Shown in pieces: positions 17,402-28,970 of a stretch of DNA of 64,000 nt. Below the pieces are notes generated by a model, which saw only the letters and a list, made by a program, of their open reading frames with translations, did not search any database and was not told where the DNA came from. This DNA is from Roseiarcus sp963765375 (lineage in GTDB: Bacteria > Pseudomonadota > Alphaproteobacteria > Rhizobiales > Beijerinckiaceae). Location: assembly GCA_963765375.1 (NCBI GenBank), contig CAVXVZ010000011.1, positions 186,001 to 250,000 of the forward strand. Reading direction: 5' to 3'. Made by a program: the position numbers and the translations under genes. Positions within the stretch are counted from its first letter, which is position 1, and each line of letters starts with the position of its first letter.

Positions 17402-19033
17402 ATGTGTAACAGCCTTCGAGCTCTATTGGCGGCTTCAGTATCGCTTTGGGTGATGACTGCCGCGGCTCAGAATGAATCCCAACCGGATGAGGGATCGAAA
17501 GTAGGCGAGGTCAATTTCGTCGTTTCCTGTAGCTTGCCGGCGCAGCAAAAGTTCAACCATGCCGTCGCGATCTTGCATTCCTTTTGGTACGAGGAGGCGG
17601 AGAGCGCTTTCGCCGACGTGATCAAGACCGATCCATCCTGTGCGATGGGCTATTGGGGGATCGCGATGAGCAATTGGCATCCGCTCTGGTACCCGCCCAG
17701 CGGCGCGGAGCTCAGCGCGGGGTCGAAAGCCGTCGCCGCTGCTGCGGCCCTCGGAGGAAGGACGGACCGCGAGCACGACTACATCGACGCCATCTCCGCC
17801 TTCTATCGGGACAGCGAAAGGTTAGATCACTCGACCCGAGCTGTCGCTTATGAGAAAGCCATGGAGAAGGTCTACCTGAGCTATCCCGACGATCGAGAGG
17901 GAGCGATCTTCTATGCGCTCGCTTTGGTCGCGACGGCCTCGCCGTTGGATAGGACCTACTCAAACCAAAAGAAAGCCGCTCAGATATTGAATGAGATTTT
18001 CACCGAGCAGCCGGACCACCCGGGCGTAGCCCACTATCTCATTCACAGCTACGACTCTGCGCCGCTTGCCGAGTTGGGGCTGCCGGCCGCGATCTGCTAT
18101 TCGAAGATTGCGCCGTCAGTGCCTCATGCGCTTCATATGCCGTCGCATATTTTCACCCGACTGGGCAAATGGCAGGACTCCGTCGATGCGAACCGCGCAT
18201 CGCTCGCCGCAGCTCAAGACTACGCGCTTCGTCACTATGGCGCGGGCGTTGCTTGGGACCAGTCGCTGCATGCGATGGACTATCTCGAATACGCGTACCT
18301 GCAGCTTGGGCAAGACCATGCCGCAAAAGAGCTCGTCGACGATGTCAACGCCTTCCGCGAAGCGACCCCAGCGACGCTTCCTGCCGCTTACGCAATGGCG
18401 GCAATTCCGGCGCGCTATGCCGTGGAGCGAAGGGATTGGACGCTGGCGGCAAACCTTTCACTTCCATCGGCGGCAATGCCTTGGAGCAGTTTCCCGTGGA
18501 CAAGGGCCATGATCTCGTACGCGCGAGCGCTTGGCGCGGCGCAGACCGGCGATGTCGCGCACGCCCGAACGGAGATTGAACAACTGCAAATTGCCCATGA
18601 CGATCTCGTAGCGCGGAACAAGTACTGGGCCGATCAAATTGAAGTCCAGCGTCTGGCGGCGACCTCGATGCTCGCCCACGCGCAAGGTCAGGATGTAGAA
18701 GCGTTGGCTGAATTGACACAAGCCAGCGACCTCGAGGCGTCGATGGACAAGCACCCCGTGACTCCAGGAAGCATAGTTCCTACGCGCGAACTTCTTGGAG
18801 ACTTGCTCTTGGAGCTAAATCGCCCCGCTCAAGCCTTGAGCGCCTATAAGCAAACGCTTGCGACGGATCCGAATCGTCTCCGTAGCGTGTATGGCGCCGC
18901 AAAGGCCGCCGCCTTCGCAGGAGATGCCGCGACAGCAAAAACGTACTACGAACAGCTCGTCCTCCTCGAGGGTCATGCAGACGGCGAAACCCCCGAAGTC
19001 GCGGAAGCGAAGGCTTACCTGGGGCGGCCATAG
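17402..19033 (+). CDS. Exported tetratricopeptide-repeat protein
   Basis: A 543-residue protein with a signal peptide (LLAASVSLWVMTAAAQ, cleavage near residue 21) and repeated helical pairs. These include HSFWYEEAESAFADVIKTDP near residue 55 and LLLELNRPAQALSAYKQTL near 470, typical of TPR units. It is probably periplasmic and acts as a protein-binding scaffold. ATG 17402 follows GGGAGG closely. Its stop touches the stop of the convergent FAD-subunit gene with no gap, so the transcripts must overlap. Confidence 0.8.
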   Translation: MCNSLRALLAASVSLWVMTAAAQNESQPDEGSKVGEVNFVVSCSLPAQQKFNHAVAILHSFWYEEAESAFADVIKTDPSCAMGYWGIAMSNWHPLWYPPSGAELSAGSKAVAAAAALGGRTDREHDYIDAISAFYRDSERLDHSTRAVAYEKAMEKVYLSYPDDREGAIFYALALVATASPLDRTYSNQKKAAQILNEIFTEQPDHPGVAHYLIHSYDSAPLAELGLPAAICYSKIAPSVPHALHMPSHIFTRLGKWQDSVDANRASLAAAQDYALRHYGAGVAWDQSLHAMDYLEYAYLQLGQDHAAKELVDDVNAFREATPATLPAAYAMAAIPARYAVERRDWTLAANLSLPSAAMPWSSFPWTRAMISYARALGAAQTGDVAHARTEIEQLQIAHDDLVARNKYWADQIEVQRLAATSMLAHAQGQDVEALAELTQASDLEASMDKHPVTPGSIVPTRELLGDLLLELNRPAQALSAYKQTLATDPNRLRSVYGAAKAAAFAGDAATAKTYYEQLVLLEGHADGETPEVAEAKAYLGRP

Positions 19034-19963
19034 TCAGCTCGAACACTGCTCCAGGAGGTCCTGGACGAGGCCCGACAAGAGGTCAAGCTTGTAGCCCGTC
19101 ATCGGCAGCGGCTTCGCGCCTACTGTTGCAGCCTGGGCCGCCACCGCGATGGTCGATGCCGAAACAGGCGCACCTTGCGAGACTCTCTCAGCCTCGGCGA
19201 GCCGCACAGGAACTGGCGCGACCCCGCCCGCCGTCAGGCGCACGAACTGAAAGGCGCCCCGCTCGACGACCACGCGGGCGACGAGTTCGACCAGCGGCCA
19301 TTCGGCGTAGGCGCGGCCGATCGCGCGCTTGTAGGCCGCGCGCTCGCCGGCGAGCGGCGGCGCAAGCTGAACGGCCTCGATCATTTCGCCGGCGTTGAGC
19401 GCGTGATCGGCGGCGCCGTTCGAGCCGTCGCCGAGCAATTGCTCGATGCTCAAATCCTTGCGCTGGCTGGTCGCTGTCTTCGCCTCGTAGGCCAAAAGCG
19501 CCGTCGCCATGGTCGAGGGATGCGGGGCCACGCAGGGCCCGAGATCGAACACGACGCCGTAAAGATGATTGCCCTCGCGCGCCGGGCATTCGCTCCCGCC
19601 CTTCTTGAGGCAGGCAATGTGCGGATTGCGGTAGTACCAGCAGCGCGATCGCTGGGCGAGATTGCCGCCGAGGGTGGCGAGATGCCGGATCTGCGGCGTC
19701 GCCAGACCGCCGGCCGCGGCGGCGATTCCCGGATAGGCCGCGGCAAGCCGGGAGTCGGCCGCGATCGCGGCGATCGGCGTCGAAGCGCCGATCCGCGCCG
19801 CTCCCTGCGTGTCCCAGGCGATCCCGGTCATGCCAGCGCCGGGAACAATGTCGACGAGCGGACCGCGCGAGACGCCGCTGCGGCGGCGCTCCGATAGGTC
19901 GGTCCCCGACGCGCGGAACTCGGCCGCTCCCGGCAAAGGAACGATTGGCGCCATCGCCGTCAT
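19034..19963 (-). CDS. Xanthine dehydrogenase family FAD-binding subunit (PaoB-like)
   Basis: A 309-residue flavoprotein subunit that passes electrons between the molybdenum/iron-sulfur subunit and acceptor. LATLGGNLAQ (96-104) is the FAD motif. Cys108, Cys118, Cys126 and Cys144 lie in an insertion (RCWYYRNPH...) of the kind that carries an extra [4Fe-4S] cluster in PaoB-type aldehyde oxidoreductases. It overlaps the upstream 895-aa subunit gene by four bases (ATGA), so the pair is translationally coupled. Confidence 0.85.
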   Translation of the reverse strand: MTAMAPIVPLPGAAEFRASGTDLSERRRSGVSRGPLVDIVPGAGMTGIAWDTQGAARIGASTPIAAIAADSRLAAAYPGIAAAAGGLATPQIRHLATLGGNLAQRSRCWYYRNPHIACLKKGGSECPAREGNHLYGVVFDLGPCVAPHPSTMATALLAYEAKTATSQRKDLSIEQLLGDGSNGAADHALNAGEMIEAVQLAPPLAGERAAYKRAIGRAYAEWPLVELVARVVVERGAFQFVRLTAGGVAPVPVRLAEAERVSQGAPVSASTIAVAAQAATVGAKPLPMTGYKLDLLSGLVQDLLEQCSS

Positions 19964-22647
19964 GCTGCGGCCCTCCGATGGAGAAGATCGATGAGCCGGT
20001 CGGGCCGGATCGGTATCTCCACCGGCCTGATGCCGATCGCGTCGCGGACGGCGTTGGCGATCGCCGCCGCGGTTGGCACGGTCGCGACCTCGCCGATGCC
20101 GACGCTGCCGCCATGCACGTGGTCGAAGCCGCCCTCGTCGAACACGACATCGATCGACGGAATGTCGGCGATGCCGGGCATGTGGTAGTCGTCAAGGCTG
20201 GTTGTGAGCACGTCGCCGGTGCGCCGGTCGATCTCGCGCCCCTCGTAGAGGGCGTAGCCCAACCCTTGCACGATTGCGCCCGCGGCCTGATTGCGCGCCA
20301 GAGTTGGCGCGGCGAGCTTGCCGACAGCGACGCCGGAGTGCGCTTTGAGCACCCGCACATGGCCGAGCAGCGTATCGACCTCGACCTCGACCACCAGGAC
20401 CGCGCTCGGCGCGCCGGCGCCGATCGCGAGGCCGGACGAGCGGCGCATCATGAAGCCGAAGATCCAGCCGATCATCCCGGCGTCCTTGACCAGCGAATTG
20501 TTGCCGTAGGCGGTCTTCGAATTGTCCTCCGCCCGCTCCGCGTCGACCTTGAGATCGGGCGAGGCGGCTATCAGTTCGCGCCACGGCGCATTCGATCCCG
20601 GCGCCGGCTTGCGTCCGGTCTTCTCGGCGATGCCGGACTTGAGCTTGCCGGCGGCGACGAGGAGCGGCGGGACGATCGACGCGGTGACCCGGCTGCCGCC
20701 CGACGTCGGCCCTTCCGGGAGCTTCGAATCGCCGATGCGGACCTCGACCTCGTGCGGTTCGAGGCCGAATTCGCGCGCGACGGTGTCGGCGATGACGGAG
20801 CGGGTTCCAGTGCCGATGTCCTGCACGGCCGTGGCGGCGACGAGGCGCCCGCTCTCGATCGCAAGCTCGACCTTCGTTCGAAGCTGCCAGAGATAGAGCC
20901 AGTAACCTGTCGCAACGCCGACGCCGCGCCGGTAGCGGCCGGTCTGCGGGCGCCCGCGAGCGCGCAGACGCCAGGTCTCGAGCCCGCCGGCCCAGTCGTA
21001 GAGGCGCTGCCGATCGGGATTGGGATCCCAGCGCTTGCGCAATTCAATTGCGTCGGTCTTAAGCCGAAGCGCCGCCTCGTCGATCGCCTGTTCGAGCGCG
21101 AACGCGAGTTGCGGGCCGCCCGGCGCGCGGAACGCGCAGCCCGGCGGAAGGTTGCTGACGACGTCGTGGTCGACAAGCTCCTTGGCTTCGGCCCGGTAGA
21201 TGAGACGGCCGAGCCCGGCGACGGTTGAATTTACCGCCACGCCGGCGTCCGAGTAGGCGGTGAGCGAGAGCGCCTTGAACGCGCCGTCGTGGCCCGGCAG
21301 AATCGCGACCTTGATTTCAGCGCCGGGCCGGTAGCCGGCGATCGACAGTTCCTCGTGCCGGTCGAACGCGACGCGGACTGGCGCATTCGCCGCTTTGGCG
21401 AGGGTGATCGCGATCAGGCTCTCGTCGCCGAGCGTCGCCTTCGAGCCGAAGCCGCCGCCGATGTGTTCGGCGAGCACCCGCACTTTGCCGGGGTCGAGCT
21501 TGAACTTTTTGGCGATCTTCGTCCTGAGGTCGGCCACCGCCTGGGTCGAGGCATGAACGGTGAGCTCGTCGTCGTCGAAGCGGGCGACCGCCGCATGCGG
21601 CTCGAGGCAGGTGTGCTGCTGGACGGAGGTCCGGAATGTCCCCTCGAACAACAGCGGATCGCGTTCGGAACGAGCCTTGGCGATTGCGGCGCGCGCCGAC
21701 TTCTTCTTAAGCGAGAATGCGGAGGACGGTCCGCGCACATTGCCCGACCAGGACGCGGGCGCGGCCCCCCCTTCGCCAGCGTTTGCCTTCTGCCCCTTAC
21801 CCTTGGGGAATAGTATCGGCGCGTCGGCTTTACGCGCTGCCTCAGGGCCGATCACGCTTGGGAGGATCTCGTAGTCGACTTTGATCGCGGCGAGCGCTGC
21901 AAGCGCCGTCTTGCGATCGATCGCCGCAATGGCGGCGACCGGTTCGCCGACGAACTGGATCATACGATCGTCGTCGAGGAGCGAAACGGCTGCGGCGACG
22001 CCTGGAATGGCGCGCGCCGGCTCGAGATCGATCGCCACGATGCGGGCGCGGGCGTGCGGCGAGCGCAGGACCACGCCTTCAAGTTGCCCCTCGTGGCGAA
22101 TATCGACAGTGTAGATCGCTTCGCCGGTCACCTTCTGCCGCGCTTCGACGCGCGGCGAGCGTTCGGCGTCGCCGTCGTACTTGCCGCTGCAGGCGTCGGC
22201 GACGGCGCGAAAGATGTTGTCATAGGCGCCGCAGCGGCAGAGGTGGCCCGAGAGCGCGCGAGCGATCTCCTCGCGGGAAGGGGTCGCGGCGCCGCGCGCG
22301 GCCCGCCAGGCGTCGTGGAACGCGGCCGCCTCGACGATGAAGCCCGGGGTGCAGAACCCGCATTGGAGGGCATCGAGCGCCATGAAGGCGCGCTGCACGG
22401 CATGCAACTTGCCGGCGCCCACGCCCTCGACCGTGGTCACGCTCCTGCCGGCGGCGGCTTTCGCCGGCAGGAGGCAGCTCGCGACCGGAACGCCGTCGAG
22501 GAGGACGGTGCAGGTGCCGCAGACGCCGGCGCCGCAGACGAGCTTGGTTCCGGTCAGGCGCAACGTGTCTCGCAAGACATCGACCAGGAGCGCCTCGGGG
22601 TCGTCGGGAAGCGTCGCGTCGCGGCCATTGATGAGGGCGGTTGTCAT
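19960..22647 (-). CDS. Fused [2Fe-2S] and molybdopterin subunit, xanthine dehydrogenase family
   Basis: An 895-residue fusion. Residues 1-150 are the small iron-sulfur subunit, with Cys38, 43, 46, 58 for one cluster and Cys95, 98, 136, 138 for the other. Residues 165-895 are the molybdenum subunit, with GGGFGSK near 395 and GIGEVATVP near 860, where the catalytic Glu is expected. No Tat signal is seen, so it is probably cytoplasmic. The PaoB-like partner suggests aldehyde oxidation. It overlaps the TetR gene upstream and the FAD gene downstream by four bases each, forming one operon. Confidence 0.88.
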   Translation of the reverse strand: MTTALINGRDATLPDDPEALLVDVLRDTLRLTGTKLVCGAGVCGTCTVLLDGVPVASCLLPAKAAAGRSVTTVEGVGAGKLHAVQRAFMALDALQCGFCTPGFIVEAAAFHDAWRAARGAATPSREEIARALSGHLCRCGAYDNIFRAVADACSGKYDGDAERSPRVEARQKVTGEAIYTVDIRHEGQLEGVVLRSPHARARIVAIDLEPARAIPGVAAAVSLLDDDRMIQFVGEPVAAIAAIDRKTALAALAAIKVDYEILPSVIGPEAARKADAPILFPKGKGQKANAGEGGAAPASWSGNVRGPSSAFSLKKKSARAAIAKARSERDPLLFEGTFRTSVQQHTCLEPHAAVARFDDDELTVHASTQAVADLRTKIAKKFKLDPGKVRVLAEHIGGGFGSKATLGDESLIAITLAKAANAPVRVAFDRHEELSIAGYRPGAEIKVAILPGHDGAFKALSLTAYSDAGVAVNSTVAGLGRLIYRAEAKELVDHDVVSNLPPGCAFRAPGGPQLAFALEQAIDEAALRLKTDAIELRKRWDPNPDRQRLYDWAGGLETWRLRARGRPQTGRYRRGVGVATGYWLYLWQLRTKVELAIESGRLVAATAVQDIGTGTRSVIADTVAREFGLEPHEVEVRIGDSKLPEGPTSGGSRVTASIVPPLLVAAGKLKSGIAEKTGRKPAPGSNAPWRELIAASPDLKVDAERAEDNSKTAYGNNSLVKDAGMIGWIFGFMMRRSSGLAIGAGAPSAVLVVEVEVDTLLGHVRVLKAHSGVAVGKLAAPTLARNQAAGAIVQGLGYALYEGREIDRRTGDVLTTSLDDYHMPGIADIPSIDVVFDEGGFDHVHGGSVGIGEVATVPTAAAIANAVRDAIGIRPVEIPIRPDRLIDLLHRRAAA

Positions 22648-23264
22648 GGCTCTCTCCTTGAGGGGCGCCGTTCGATCGCTTCGGGCGCGGCGGCCGTCGC
22701 TCCGGCGACCATCAGGCGAACGGTCCGTTCGAGGTCGCCGAGCACGCTCGCATCGGCCTTTTTCAGATCGAGGCCATGCGCCGCAAGCTCGACGGAGCGC
22801 GCCAACTCGACCGGGGTCACCCCTTCGCGCAAGGCGACCTTGCCCGCGGCGCAGGCGCGCTCGATTGCGCCGGCGATCAGGCTCAATTTGCGGTCGACGA
22901 AGCTCTGATGAAGGTCACGGGTCTGGCGCTGCTGCTCGGAGAGGAGCTCCTCGACCTGGGCCGAGCCCTTGATCAGTTCGAAGAGATAGCGAAAGCGCGC
23001 TTCGAGCTGCGCGGCGAGAATCTCGGCGAGCGCCTTGCCGGCCTGTTCCCGCTGGAGACCCGCGGTCCGCTCAGCCTCGAAGGCGCCTTCGTAAACGGCC
23101 TCGACGACGGCGCGAAACAGCGCTTCCTTCGACTGGAAGTGATGGTAAAGCGCCTGCCGGCTGAGCCCGCACTCTTGCGCGACCAGTTCCATCGAGGCGA
23201 GCTTGAAGCCGTGTTGGCCGAAGACCTTGGCCGCGGAGTCGAGGATGCGTTCACGGGACGCCAT
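22644..23264 (-). CDS. TetR-family regulator of the aldehyde-oxidoreductase operon
   Basis: A 206-residue repressor-type protein. The N-terminal helix-turn-helix spans about residues 5-52 (ILDSAAKVFGQHGF, then CGLSRQALYHHF). The C-terminal ligand-binding domain is mostly helical. ATG 23264 begins the canonical ERILDSA segment; the open frame extends further but without TetR features. It overlaps the oxidoreductase gene by four bases and is divergent from a lipocalin-like gene, so it probably controls both. Confidence 0.9.
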   Translation of the reverse strand: MASRERILDSAAKVFGQHGFKLASMELVAQECGLSRQALYHHFQSKEALFRAVVEAVYEGAFEAERTAGLQREQAGKALAEILAAQLEARFRYLFELIKGSAQVEELLSEQQRQTRDLHQSFVDRKLSLIAGAIERACAAGKVALREGVTPVELARSVELAAHGLDLKKADASVLGDLERTVRLMVAGATAAAPEAIERRPSRREP

Positions 23265-23274
23265 TTTTACAGCG

Positions 23275-23299
23275 TTGACAGATATCGCAGAATTGTCAA
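23275..23299. promoter_or_regulatory. Candidate TetR operator
   Basis: TTGACA (23275-23280) and TGTCAA (23294-23299) form an inverted repeat with a 13-base spacer. It lies 11 bases upstream of the TetR start, between the two divergent genes. Its size fits a TetR-dimer site, so autoregulation is likely. Confidence 0.55.
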
Positions 23300-23392
23300 A
23301 TTTCCGCCCCACCAGTCCTGCCGACGCGCTTGCGCATCGCCGCGGCATGACGCCAATAGACGAGAGGCGCCAACGCATGCGGAGCGCGCACA

Positions 23393-23836
23393 ATGGGCGA
23401 TGAAGCGACGGGGCTGATGGGAGTGTGGCTTCTGCGCTCGGCCTATCTCGAGCGGGTCGACACCGGCGAGAAGATTTTTCAATATGGCGACAGCCCGCGC
23501 GGCGTCTTGATCCTCCATGACGGCGGCCGGATGGCGGCGATCATCACGCCGTCGCATCAAGCCGGCGATGCGCCGCCGCCGAGGCGAAAGCTCCTCGCCT
23601 ATTCCGGCCGCTACCGGATCGAGCCCCCCAATCGCTTCGTCACCGACGTCGACATCGCCTGGATTCCAAGCTGGGTCGGGACGCCTCGCGGCAGGATCTT
23701 TGAGATTCGAGGCGGCGCGCTCGACATTGTGAGCGACCCGGCCCCGGTCGAGTTCCTCGACGGCGCGATGGCGAGCGGAGTTCTGACGTGGGTGCGCGAG
23801 GATATCGCCGAGTCGCGAGGCGAGGCCGGCGCCTGA
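23393..23836 (+). CDS. Lipocalin-like domain protein
   Basis: A 147-residue protein with alternating beta-strand pattern and an N-terminal LMGVWLLRSAYLE, the GxW start of lipocalin-like barrels. It has no signal peptide. GGAG lies eight bases before ATG 23393. The family binds small hydrophobic ligands in some cases. Position opposite the TetR/oxidoreductase operon suggests shared control, perhaps by the same ligand. Confidence 0.75.
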   Translation: MGDEATGLMGVWLLRSAYLERVDTGEKIFQYGDSPRGVLILHDGGRMAAIITPSHQAGDAPPPRRKLLAYSGRYRIEPPNRFVTDVDIAWIPSWVGTPRGRIFEIRGGALDIVSDPAPVEFLDGAMASGVLTWVREDIAESRGEAGA

Positions 23837-23838
23837 CG

Positions 23839-25866
<2,028 letters not shown>

Positions 25867-25974
25867 TTGAAAACCCTCGCCTCATCCGTGGTTCACAGGG
25901 CGTCCGGAAGGACGCTTGTCTCTCAATGGGCTATGGAGCGCGGCAAAAAGAAGCGCCCCCTTCGGCGCGACCGC

Positions 25975-26705
25975 CTACTTCCACTCCCATTCCTTCCGTG
26001 AATAAATGAAGGCGTGGCTGTCGAGCCCATACATATTATTGGGAGTGAACCGGCCTTGTTCGCGCTGTTGAATTCATTGATATACTTCAATTGTCCCATA
26101 TTCGGGTTCCCGTGGAAACTCCAGACGTCGTCGAAGTGGAAAACACACCCCGAATGAAGCAGCGGGAGCAGCCAGTCGACCACCGTTTTTGTGGAAGAAT
26201 AATAATCAACATCGACGTTGACGATGGAGGGAAAAATTTTCCTGCTCTTGAGATCATTCAACAGTTCCGGAGTAAGGCTCTTCTCGTAAAAACCTTCGAT
26301 GAGATGAATGTTGGACAGTGGGAAACCCGTTTGCTTGATCCTGGATTCAACCAGCTCCTTCGAGCCGGCAAACCGTCCCTCGTGCCAATCAACATGTTGA
26401 TCGCTTTTGTCTTCCGTTTTTGGCAACCCGATAAAAGAATCAAAAGCGTATATCGTGATGTCCGTGAGGGGGCGATTAAACCTTTTGCAGTATGTCTTGG
26501 CCGCGTTGATAAATCGGACGAGGCTGTTCCCAGTACTGACTCCAAACTCGAAATATACGTTTCTCGGTGAAAATTCGGATGAGAAAGTATGTTGCCTCGC
26601 CAACCACCCCAAAAAGAAGCGCTCGTGGGGGTGCGGACTCATTATCCTGGTGACCGGCTCGCCAATAGAATAGACGAGAAAGTCCTTGATATCCTTTTTC
26701 AGCAT
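25975..26705 (-). pseudogene. Class I SAM-dependent methyltransferase-like gene, frameshifted near its 3' end
   Basis: The frame from ATG 26705 shows YFEFGVSTGNSL (SAM motif I), YAFDSFIGLP and VNVDVDYYSST (acidic metal/substrate motif), resembling TylF-type or related methyltransferases. After EFNSANK the expected tail RFTPNNMYGLDSHAFIY appears only in another frame, ending at 25975. The switch is at about 26052-26055, where one G is missing from a GGG run. The length (731 nt) is 3n+2, consistent. As sequenced, the frame runs on to 25923 with an unrelated Arg-rich tail. It has lower GC than its neighbours and is probably acquired. Confidence 0.6.
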
Positions 26706-26791
26706 TAGTCTTTCCCCGATTATCCAGACGACCGGCACGGTGGCGATCTTTTCCGATTCCGATGCACGTCCGTCTCCCCTGATCTGCCTCT

Positions 26792-27748
26792 TCAACCCGA
26801 GAGCGCCGACTTCAGCATAGCCTTAAATTTGGCCGCGTCGAGAGTCCAGAGGACGTCCGCGCCGGCGCTTTCGGCGGCCCAGACCTCGCGGTTGTTGTCG
26901 TCGCCGGCGACATTGAGCCGGTCGACGACCGTCATGCCGCGCGTAAGCTCGCTCGAGCATTCAATCGCGACCCGATGGCGGGACCAGGAGAGGCCGACCG
27001 AGCGGTCGAGCGCAACCGCCATCGCGGTCGGATCGGCGAGCGAGAGGCCGACCTCGCCGGTCTGGACGCGATAGGCGTCGCGGGCGGCGCTGTTCGTTCG
27101 AATCGCGAATTCGGCCTTCGCCGTGCCGAGCGCCTCGATCGCGGCGATTTCGTCGTCAGTCAGCACGGACGGGCCGCGGGAGACGTGCCAGCCGACCATC
27201 TCGATCGGGACCTTCGAGCGGAAGACGGCGCGCGCCGCTTCCGGATCGACCCAGATGTTGTATTCCGCCGCCGGCGTCACGTTGCCCTCGCAGCACGGCG
27301 CCCCGCCCATCACCACGCAGCGGCCGATCCTCTCCGCGAGCTGAGGCTCGCGCGCGAGCGCCAGCGCGATGTTGGTGAGCGGGCCGAGCGTCACCAGCGT
27401 CAAGCCCGGCTCGGCTCGGGCGAGGCGCAGGATCGCATCGACGCCATGCTCGCGCTCGGGCGCACGCTTGGGCGCCGGGTAGCCGCGGTCGCCGAGACCG
27501 TCCTTGCCGTGGAACCAATGCGCGTGTTCGTGCGCCCGGATCAGCGGCCGGTCGGCGCCGGCGAACACGGGCACGTCGGAATTGCAGATCTCGGCGGTCA
27601 GGAGGGCGTTCGAAGTCGCCTGCTCGAGGCCGACGTTGCCGGCGACGGTGGTCAGGCCAAGCACCCGCACGTCCGCCGCCGCCAGCGCCATCATGATCGC
27701 GACCGCGTCGTCGGAGGCGGTGTCGGTGTCGATGAGGAAGGAGCGCAT
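26792..27748 (-). CDS. Nucleoside hydrolase (inosine-uridine preferring type)
   Basis: A 318-residue enzyme that hydrolyses ribonucleosides to base and ribose. The calcium site DTDTASDD is at residues 7-14, the signature of the family. VTLGPLTNIALAL near 120 and EYNIWVDPEAA near 165 are also typical. The length is standard. It follows metC by four bases on the same strand, so the two probably share a transcript. Substrate preference cannot be read from sequence. Confidence 0.9.
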   Translation of the reverse strand: MRSFLIDTDTASDDAVAIMMALAAADVRVLGLTTVAGNVGLEQATSNALLTAEICNSDVPVFAGADRPLIRAHEHAHWFHGKDGLGDRGYPAPKRAPEREHGVDAILRLARAEPGLTLVTLGPLTNIALALAREPQLAERIGRCVVMGGAPCCEGNVTPAAEYNIWVDPEAARAVFRSKVPIEMVGWHVSRGPSVLTDDEIAAIEALGTAKAEFAIRTNSAARDAYRVQTGEVGLSLADPTAMAVALDRSVGLSWSRHRVAIECSSELTRGMTVVDRLNVAGDDNNREVWAAESAGADVLWTLDAAKFKAMLKSALSG

Positions 27749-27752
27749 GAGG

Positions 27753-28940
27753 TCAGGCCGTCGCCCTTAGCCGCGCCAAACCGCGGTCGAGGTCGGCCTT
27801 CAGATCCTCGATGTCCTCGAGGCCGACGCTGAAGCGCGCCATCGGCCCGCCCGGCGCAAAGCGGGTCGCGGTGCGACGGTGCGTGCAATCGACGGGAACG
27901 GCGAGGCTTTCAAAGCCGGCCCACGAGTAGCCGAGGCCGAACAGCTCGAGGCTGTCGAGCAGCGCGGCGACCGCGGCCTCCGATACGGGCTTCAGCACGA
28001 TCGAAAAGAGGCCCGAAGAGCCGGAGAAGTCGCGCTTCCATAGGCGATGGTCCGGATGATCGGGAAGGGCAGGGTGGATGACGCGCAGGACCTCGGGCCG
28101 GTCGCTGAGCCATGCCGCCAGCGCCAGCCCCTGCCGCTCCGCCTCGCGCAGCCGCAAATCCATCGTGCGCAGGCCCCTGAGCGCCAGAAACACATCCTCG
28201 GGGCCCGCCGGAATTCCCATCAGTTCAGTGCTTCGATGCAGCCGTTCGAACCATTTTTCGTTGGCCGAGACGAGACCGAGCAGCAGGTCGGAGTGACCGG
28301 AGAGATATTTGGTGCCCGCCTCGATCGCGATGTCAACTCCATGCGCGTGCGGCGAGAAGAAGAGCGGCGTCGCCCAGGTGTTGTCCAATATGACGCACGC
28401 GCCGCGGGCATGAGCGACCTCCGCGATGGCGGGGACGTCCTGGACCTCGAAGGTTTCCGAACCCGGCAATTCGGTGAATACGGCTCGGGTGTTCGGCCGC
28501 ATCAGCGCTTCAATTCCAGCGCCGACGCGGGGATCGTAATATGTGGTCTCGATCCCCATTCGCTTCAGCGTCCTGTCGGCGAAGGCCCGCGAGGGACCGT
28601 AGACGGAATCGCTCATCAGCAGGTGATCGCCGGCGCTCAGCGCCGCCATGAGCGCGGCTACGATCGCCGCTATGCCGGACGGAACGAGCTTGGTTCCGGC
28701 CGCGCCGCAAAGATCCGTCCAGGCCGATGACAAAGCCTCGAGCGTCGGGGTGCCGCGGCGGCCGTAGGTGTAACGCTGGGCGCCGTTCTTCAGGGTTTCC
28801 ACGTCGGGATAGAGCACGGTCGAGCCGCGAAAGGGCGGCAGATTGACGAAGCCGTGCGAAAGCTCGACATCGCGGCCGAGATTCACCAGTCGCGAGCGGC
28901 GCCTTAGGCCGGCGCGCGTTTCATCGGTAAGCTTGGCCAT
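27753..28940 (-). CDS. metC: Cystathionine beta-lyase
   Basis: A 395-residue PLP enzyme of the Cys/Met metabolism family, converting cystathionine to homocysteine, pyruvate and ammonia. TKYLSGHSD holds the PLP Lys211; YTYGRRGTPT (57-66) and LDNTWATPLFF (185-195) are typical of the beta-lyase branch. ATG 28940 is chosen because conserved residues begin there. It follows higA by 30 bases and precedes the nucleoside hydrolase by four. A related gamma-lyase activity cannot be excluded. Confidence 0.85.
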   Translation of the reverse strand: MAKLTDETRAGLRRRSRLVNLGRDVELSHGFVNLPPFRGSTVLYPDVETLKNGAQRYTYGRRGTPTLEALSSAWTDLCGAAGTKLVPSGIAAIVAALMAALSAGDHLLMSDSVYGPSRAFADRTLKRMGIETTYYDPRVGAGIEALMRPNTRAVFTELPGSETFEVQDVPAIAEVAHARGACVILDNTWATPLFFSPHAHGVDIAIEAGTKYLSGHSDLLLGLVSANEKWFERLHRSTELMGIPAGPEDVFLALRGLRTMDLRLREAERQGLALAAWLSDRPEVLRVIHPALPDHPDHRLWKRDFSGSSGLFSIVLKPVSEAAVAALLDSLELFGLGYSWAGFESLAVPVDCTHRRTATRFAPGGPMARFSVGLEDIEDLKADLDRGLARLRATA

Positions 28941-28970
28941 TGGGGGTCCTACGAACGTGCGCTCGCGCAC

